Source: Pseudomonadota bacterium
GTDB lineage: Bacteria; Pseudomonadota; Alphaproteobacteria; Rhizobiales; Beijerinckiaceae
NCBI GenBank assembly: GCA_023452965.1
Contig: JAEXUU010000622.1
Location: 1-8,504, forward strand
Direction of reading: 5' to 3'
Length of the DNA: 8,504 nucleotides
Part shown: positions 5,945 to 8,504 of the stretch, piece by piece
How positions within the stretch are numbered: position 1 is the stretch's first letter
Layout of the letters: each line of letters opens with the position of its first letter
Translations under genes and position numbers: made by a program
Notes under the pieces: generated by a model
Databases searched by the model: none
Told to the model about the DNA's origin: nothing
The model's input: only the letters and a program-made list of their open reading frames with translations

Positions 5945-7068
5945 GACAGAAACATTCCTAGCCCGGCCAGGATCGTAATCCCTGCGAAGTTTACAAGCAA
6001 TTGTACCCACAGGACGAAGGAGGTCTCGGCCAGGATGATCTGTCCGGCGATGGCGAGCACGATGCCGGCGCAGAAGACTTCGAGGGAATGGCGGCCGATC
6101 ACGGCGAGCCCGCCGCCGATCCGGCTGCGCAGCAGCGCCGCGCCCGGCCGCAGATAGCGCAGCACCAGCCAGGCCAGCGCCAGCAGGTGGACGACCCGCA
6201 CCACCGCGAGATTGGTCTTGTCGATGCCGATCTGCAGTCCGTCGACCCACTCGCCGAGCACCGGGACGCCGGCGAGGAAGTTGCTGGTGGAGAGCTTCAC
6301 AGCCGCGGCGAAAACCAGCACGCCCGCCGCCAGGAGGTCGAGCACGACGAGCCGCGGCACCGTCGCGCCGACCAGCGCCAGCCGGCCGAGCACGACGCCG
6401 AGAACGAAGATCACCTGCCAGGCGAAGGGATTGAAGAACCAGCCGGCCTCGCCCGGATGGTTCGGCAGGTTCAGGCCGAAATGCGTCGCGACTTGCCAGA
6501 TCGCCAGCGAGAAGATCACGGTCGGCAGCGGGCTCGTGCGCGCCGCGACATAGATCAGCGGGAACAGCGCCAGCAGCACGATGTAGAGCGGCAGGATGTC
6601 GAGATAATAGGGCTGGTAGGTCAGCCCGAGCGCGTTGATCACCGCAGCCGGCGTGTCGCTGAAGAAGGGCTGGATGTTGATCGCTTCCATGTAGAGCGAG
6701 TTCTGCGTGCGCACGATCGCGGTGGCGATGATGCCGCAGACCAGCACGAACAGCGCCAGATGCGCGATATAGAGCGTCCAGATCCGGGCGCCGACCTTGA
6801 GCGAGCCGACGAGCATGCCGCGCTGGTCGATCAGACGGCCATAGGCGAAGGCGGCCGAGACTCCGGCGAGCAGCACGAAAATATCGGCGGCGTCGGAGAA
6901 GCCGTAATTATACGGCATCCATCCCGAGACGACGTTGCCCGGCATGTGATTGACGAAAATGATCAGCAGGATCAGGCCGCGAATGGCGTCGATGCGCAGA
7001 TCGCGCCCGGGCAGAGCTGCTTCGCGCGGCCCCTTTCCGAACAGCATCAGGCGCCAGAAACCGCTCAC
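5881..7068 (-). CDS. opgC: OpgC-family membrane acyltransferase
   Basis: A 395-residue integral membrane protein of the OpgC type (acyltransferase-3 related). Characterised members transfer succinyl groups onto periplasmic glucans, which in Brucella are cyclic beta-1,2-glucans. Family features include RIDAIRG (25-31), NHMPGN (40-45, with H41 the likely functional histidine), YNYGFSDAADIFVLLAG (53-69) and IGRHSLEVF (324-332). About ten hydrophobic segments are spread over residues 30-375, and a short basic C-terminal tail is probably cytoplasmic. The start is GTG 7068, giving M-S-G-F-W-R; GGAG at 7079-7082 lies 10 nt upstream. It begins a new transcription unit 163 bp after the GDYXXLXY gene and is followed by the overlapping SGNH hydrolase. 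No glucan synthase gene is in view, so the acceptor is unproven, and succinyl versus another acyl donor cannot be decided from sequence. Confidence 0.92.
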   Translation of the reverse strand: MSGFWRLMLFGKGPREAALPGRDLRIDAIRGLILLIIFVNHMPGNVVSGWMPYNYGFSDAADIFVLLAGVSAAFAYGRLIDQRGMLVGSLKVGARIWTLYIAHLALFVLVCGIIATAIVRTQNSLYMEAINIQPFFSDTPAAVINALGLTYQPYYLDILPLYIVLLALFPLIYVAARTSPLPTVIFSLAIWQVATHFGLNLPNHPGEAGWFFNPFAWQVIFVLGVVLGRLALVGATVPRLVVLDLLAAGVLVFAAAVKLSTSNFLAGVPVLGEWVDGLQIGIDKTNLAVVRVVHLLALAWLVLRYLRPGAALLRSRIGGGLAVIGRHSLEVFCAGIVLAIAGQIILAETSFVLWVQLLVNFAGITILAGLGMFLSWYKTLTARAAGAPREQPVAA

Positions 7069-7115
7069 GTCAACACCGCTCCGTCACAGGCTGAATCGGG
7101 AGGCCGTCAGCGCCT

Positions 7116-7137
7116 CGTTCATCTGACGTTCATCTTA
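7116..7137. promoter_or_regulatory. Tandem 11-bp direct repeat upstream of opgC, candidate response-regulator site
   Basis: CGTTCATCTGA followed directly by CGTTCATCTTA: two 11-bp units differing at one base, 48-69 bp upstream of the opgC GTG. Tandem 11-bp units are typical of sites bound by OmpR/PhoB-family response regulators, one subunit per helical turn. The same 9-bp core recurs inverted at 7193-7201. The binding protein is unknown, and the unit is not an obvious Pho box. Confidence 0.45.
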
Positions 7138-7208
7138 ACATTGTGTCACCGCCAAGGCTCCGCCGGCGGCGTTCACAACACTGTGCTCGGGGAGATGAAC
7201 GCAGGGGC

Positions 7209-7226
7209 CGCCGGAGCGTTCCGGCG
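7209..7226 (-). terminator. Hairpin after the GDYXXLXY gene, possible terminator
   Basis: CGCCGGA-GCGT-TCCGGCG is a perfect 7-bp stem with a 4-nt loop, 5 bp past the stop at 7232. The position suits a 3'-end hairpin closing the upstream two-gene unit before opgC starts. There is no T-run, so intrinsic termination would be weak. Confidence 0.35.
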
Positions 7227-7231
7227 CGCTG

Positions 7232-7855
7232 TCAGTATGGCGGCTCGGCGTGAACCAGCTTGCCGTCGATCAAGAGGCGCTTGATCGCAGCCTGGCCCGA
7301 GGGGGCGACCGCGGCAATGATCTCGATGCGCTTGCGGTCGGTGCGCTCGATCGCGAGCCCCGTGCCCTGCGGCACGAAATAGCTTTCGAGCCCGTAGGCG
7401 ACGCGGATGGCGCGGGTGCCGAGATTGCAGTCGGGCTCGCCATCGGCGCGGGCGAGGCAGCTTCCGGTCGAGGTGACGCGACCTTCGATCACGCTCTCGC
7501 CCGGAACCAGCGCCGGCTTGGCGAGATAGATGCCCTTCGCCTCGGCGAAACCGTCGGCGCCCGGCGCCAGGCGGACATAGACGATCTGGTTGCGCGTCAG
7601 CGCCTTCTCGCCGTCGAGCGTCGCCGGGTCGAGCGTGCTGATCTTGTAGTTCAGGATGACATAGTCGCCGCGGAACAGGTCGCGCGGGTCGACCGGCGCG
7701 GTCGCCAGCCGGACTTCGGTGCCCGCGCGCAGGATGCGGGCACGCGATTCGACCAGCAGCAGGATCAGGCCGCCGAGGATCAGGATCGCGGCGAGCGCCC
7801 GCCAGAGCACCGGCACGCGGCCGACGACCTGGTCTGCGGCAGGAAGGCGGATCAC
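7232..7855 (-). CDS. GDYXXLXY-domain membrane-anchored protein
   Basis: A 207-residue protein of the GDYXXLXY family, whose biochemical role is unknown. The name-giving motif is exact: GDYVILNY at residues 63-70, inside DPRDLFRGDYVILNYKIS. One N-terminal membrane segment (about 18-36) precedes a domain of about 170 residues that is probably periplasmic and contains the motif. It has two cysteines (133 and 142 by count) that could pair. The start is GTG 7855, overlapping the upstream stop as GTGA. GGAGG at 7863-7867, 7 nt upstream inside the preceding gene, supports coupled translation. In other bacteria this family is found next to DUF2157/DUF4401 membrane proteins, as here, so the two probably form one complex or pathway. 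Confidence 0.92.
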   Translation of the reverse strand: MIRLPAADQVVGRVPVLWRALAAILILGGLILLLVESRARILRAGTEVRLATAPVDPRDLFRGDYVILNYKISTLDPATLDGEKALTRNQIVYVRLAPGADGFAEAKGIYLAKPALVPGESVIEGRVTSTGSCLARADGEPDCNLGTRAIRVAYGLESYFVPQGTGLAIERTDRKRIEIIAAVAPSGQAAIKRLLIDGKLVHAEPPY

Positions 7856-8504
7856 GGCGACGCCTCCGTCGGCTTGGCGAATTTGGCGAGCAGCCGGCGC
7901 GCGCCACTGGCGAGCCCGATCAGGATCGCGCCGGCGGCGAGGAAGAACAGCGACTGGTCGAGCAGCGTGCCGATTGTCTGCCAGAGCAGGATCAGGACGG
8001 CGACGGCGAACAGGCCGGAGCCGGCGATGGTCAGCCGGCGCACCCCGCCGCCGGCCCCTGCGAGCACGAGCGCGATGGCGATCACCAGGATCAGCGTCGC
8101 GATCGCGATCTTGCCGAGGAGCGCGACGACACTGCCGCTCCAGAACACCACCGGCACCATCAGCGAAAGCAGCAGCGCCAGCGAAAGCGGCCAGACGAAG
8201 CGCCGCTCGCGCCCGAGCAGCGCAAGCCCCGTCAGCGCCGGGACCGCGAGCGCATAGGCGAAGTAGTTGAGCGAGATCGCCGTGCCCGGCCGCGCCTCAT
8301 GCGCATCGAGGATGCGCACCAGCTCGACATTGAGCGTGACCAGAAGGCCGATCAGCCCCCAGGGCAGGCAGGCGGTCAAGAGGCCCGGCCCGCCCCGGTC
8401 GAGCGCGAAGGCGCCGAGCACGACGAACAGCACGGAGAGCGCCAGACCATAGGCGAGAAGCCCGTAGTCGAAATGCATGAAGATGGTCTGGCCGGGCAGC
8501 GTGA
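7852..8504 (-). CDS. Polytopic membrane protein, DUF2157/DUF4401 type, 5' part outside the window
   Basis: The visible 216 residues are the C-terminal part of a larger integral membrane protein. The frame is open through the right edge: eight codons (TLPGQTIF) precede the Met at 8478 with no stop, and that sequence joins smoothly to MHFDYG, so the Met is probably internal. Counted from it, about seven hydrophobic segments can be seen (7-24, 33-50, 68-88, 94-113, 118-141, 150-170 and 173-193). The ending with DQSLFFLAAGAILIGLA resembles the C-terminal helix of DUF2157/DUF4401 proteins. The assignment leans on this and on the GDYXXLXY gene that follows with a 4-bp overlap. No catalytic motif is evident and the function is unknown. 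Confidence 0.8.
   Translation of the reverse strand, partial: TLPGQTIFMHFDYGLLAYGLALSVLFVVLGAFALDRGGPGLLTACLPWGLIGLLVTLNVELVRILDAHEARPGTAISLNYFAYALAVPALTGLALLGRERRFVWPLSLALLLSLMVPVVFWSGSVVALLGKIAIATLILVIAIALVLAGAGGGVRRLTIAGSGLFAVAVLILLWQTIGTLLDQSLFFLAAGAILIGLASGARRLLAKFAKPTEASP

Noticed and set aside
5945..6250. ATG at 6250 as start of the SGNH hydrolase
   Set aside because: It would place about 100 low-complexity residues, antiparallel to no domain and lying entirely within opgC, ahead of a good signal peptide. GTG 5944 is better supported.
6001..7284. Plus-strand 427-codon open frame
   Set aside because: Antisense to opgC, hydrophilic low-complexity composition and no recognisable motif. 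The SD-like GGGGAG before the ATG at 7196 does not lead to a credible protein.
7250..8257. Plus-strand 335-codon open frame
   Set aside because: Antisense to the GDYXXLXY and DUF genes, with shadow-frame composition.

Overview
The window is GC-rich DNA (roughly two-thirds G+C by eye) from an alphaproteobacterium, most likely of the order Hyphomicrobiales (a Bosea-like or Methylobacterium-like organism). This placement is inferred from base composition, codon usage and the OpgC-type acyltransferase; no rRNA or other marker gene is present to confirm it. There are no tRNA genes, CRISPR arrays, insertion sequences or phage genes. Gene density is high and the content looks chromosomal and mostly housekeeping or accessory.

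Region by region. (1) Positions 1-2574: a DHA2-type MFS drug exporter on the minus strand, cut by the left edge, diverges from a LysR-type regulator on the plus strand. The 127-bp gap between them holds an AT-rich dyad and an extended -10-like element. This is the usual arrangement of a regulator with its divergent target. (2) Positions 2664-4041: a minus-strand cluster of a YdjA-like nitroreductase, a flavin reductase family gene and a 62-residue membrane protein, with gaps of 8 and 6 bp. The flavin reductase reads as intact only if one missing base is restored near position 3180. (3) Positions 4156-5094: a lone plus-strand gene for an exported protein of unknown function, built from three divergent repeats of about 82 residues. 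(4) Positions 5114-7068: an OpgC-family membrane acyltransferase followed by an exported SGNH hydrolase whose 5' end overlaps the acyltransferase gene by 64 bp, suggesting a glycan acyl-modification pair. A tandem 11-bp direct repeat lies upstream. (5) Positions 7232-8504: a GDYXXLXY-family protein coupled by a GTGA overlap to a polytopic DUF2157/DUF4401-type membrane protein that runs off the right edge.

I see no complete novel defence or mobile system. The points most worth a second look are the flavin reductase frameshift, the tandem repeat upstream of opgC, the acyltransferase/SGNH overlap, the three-repeat periplasmic protein and the dyad between the MFS and LysR genes.
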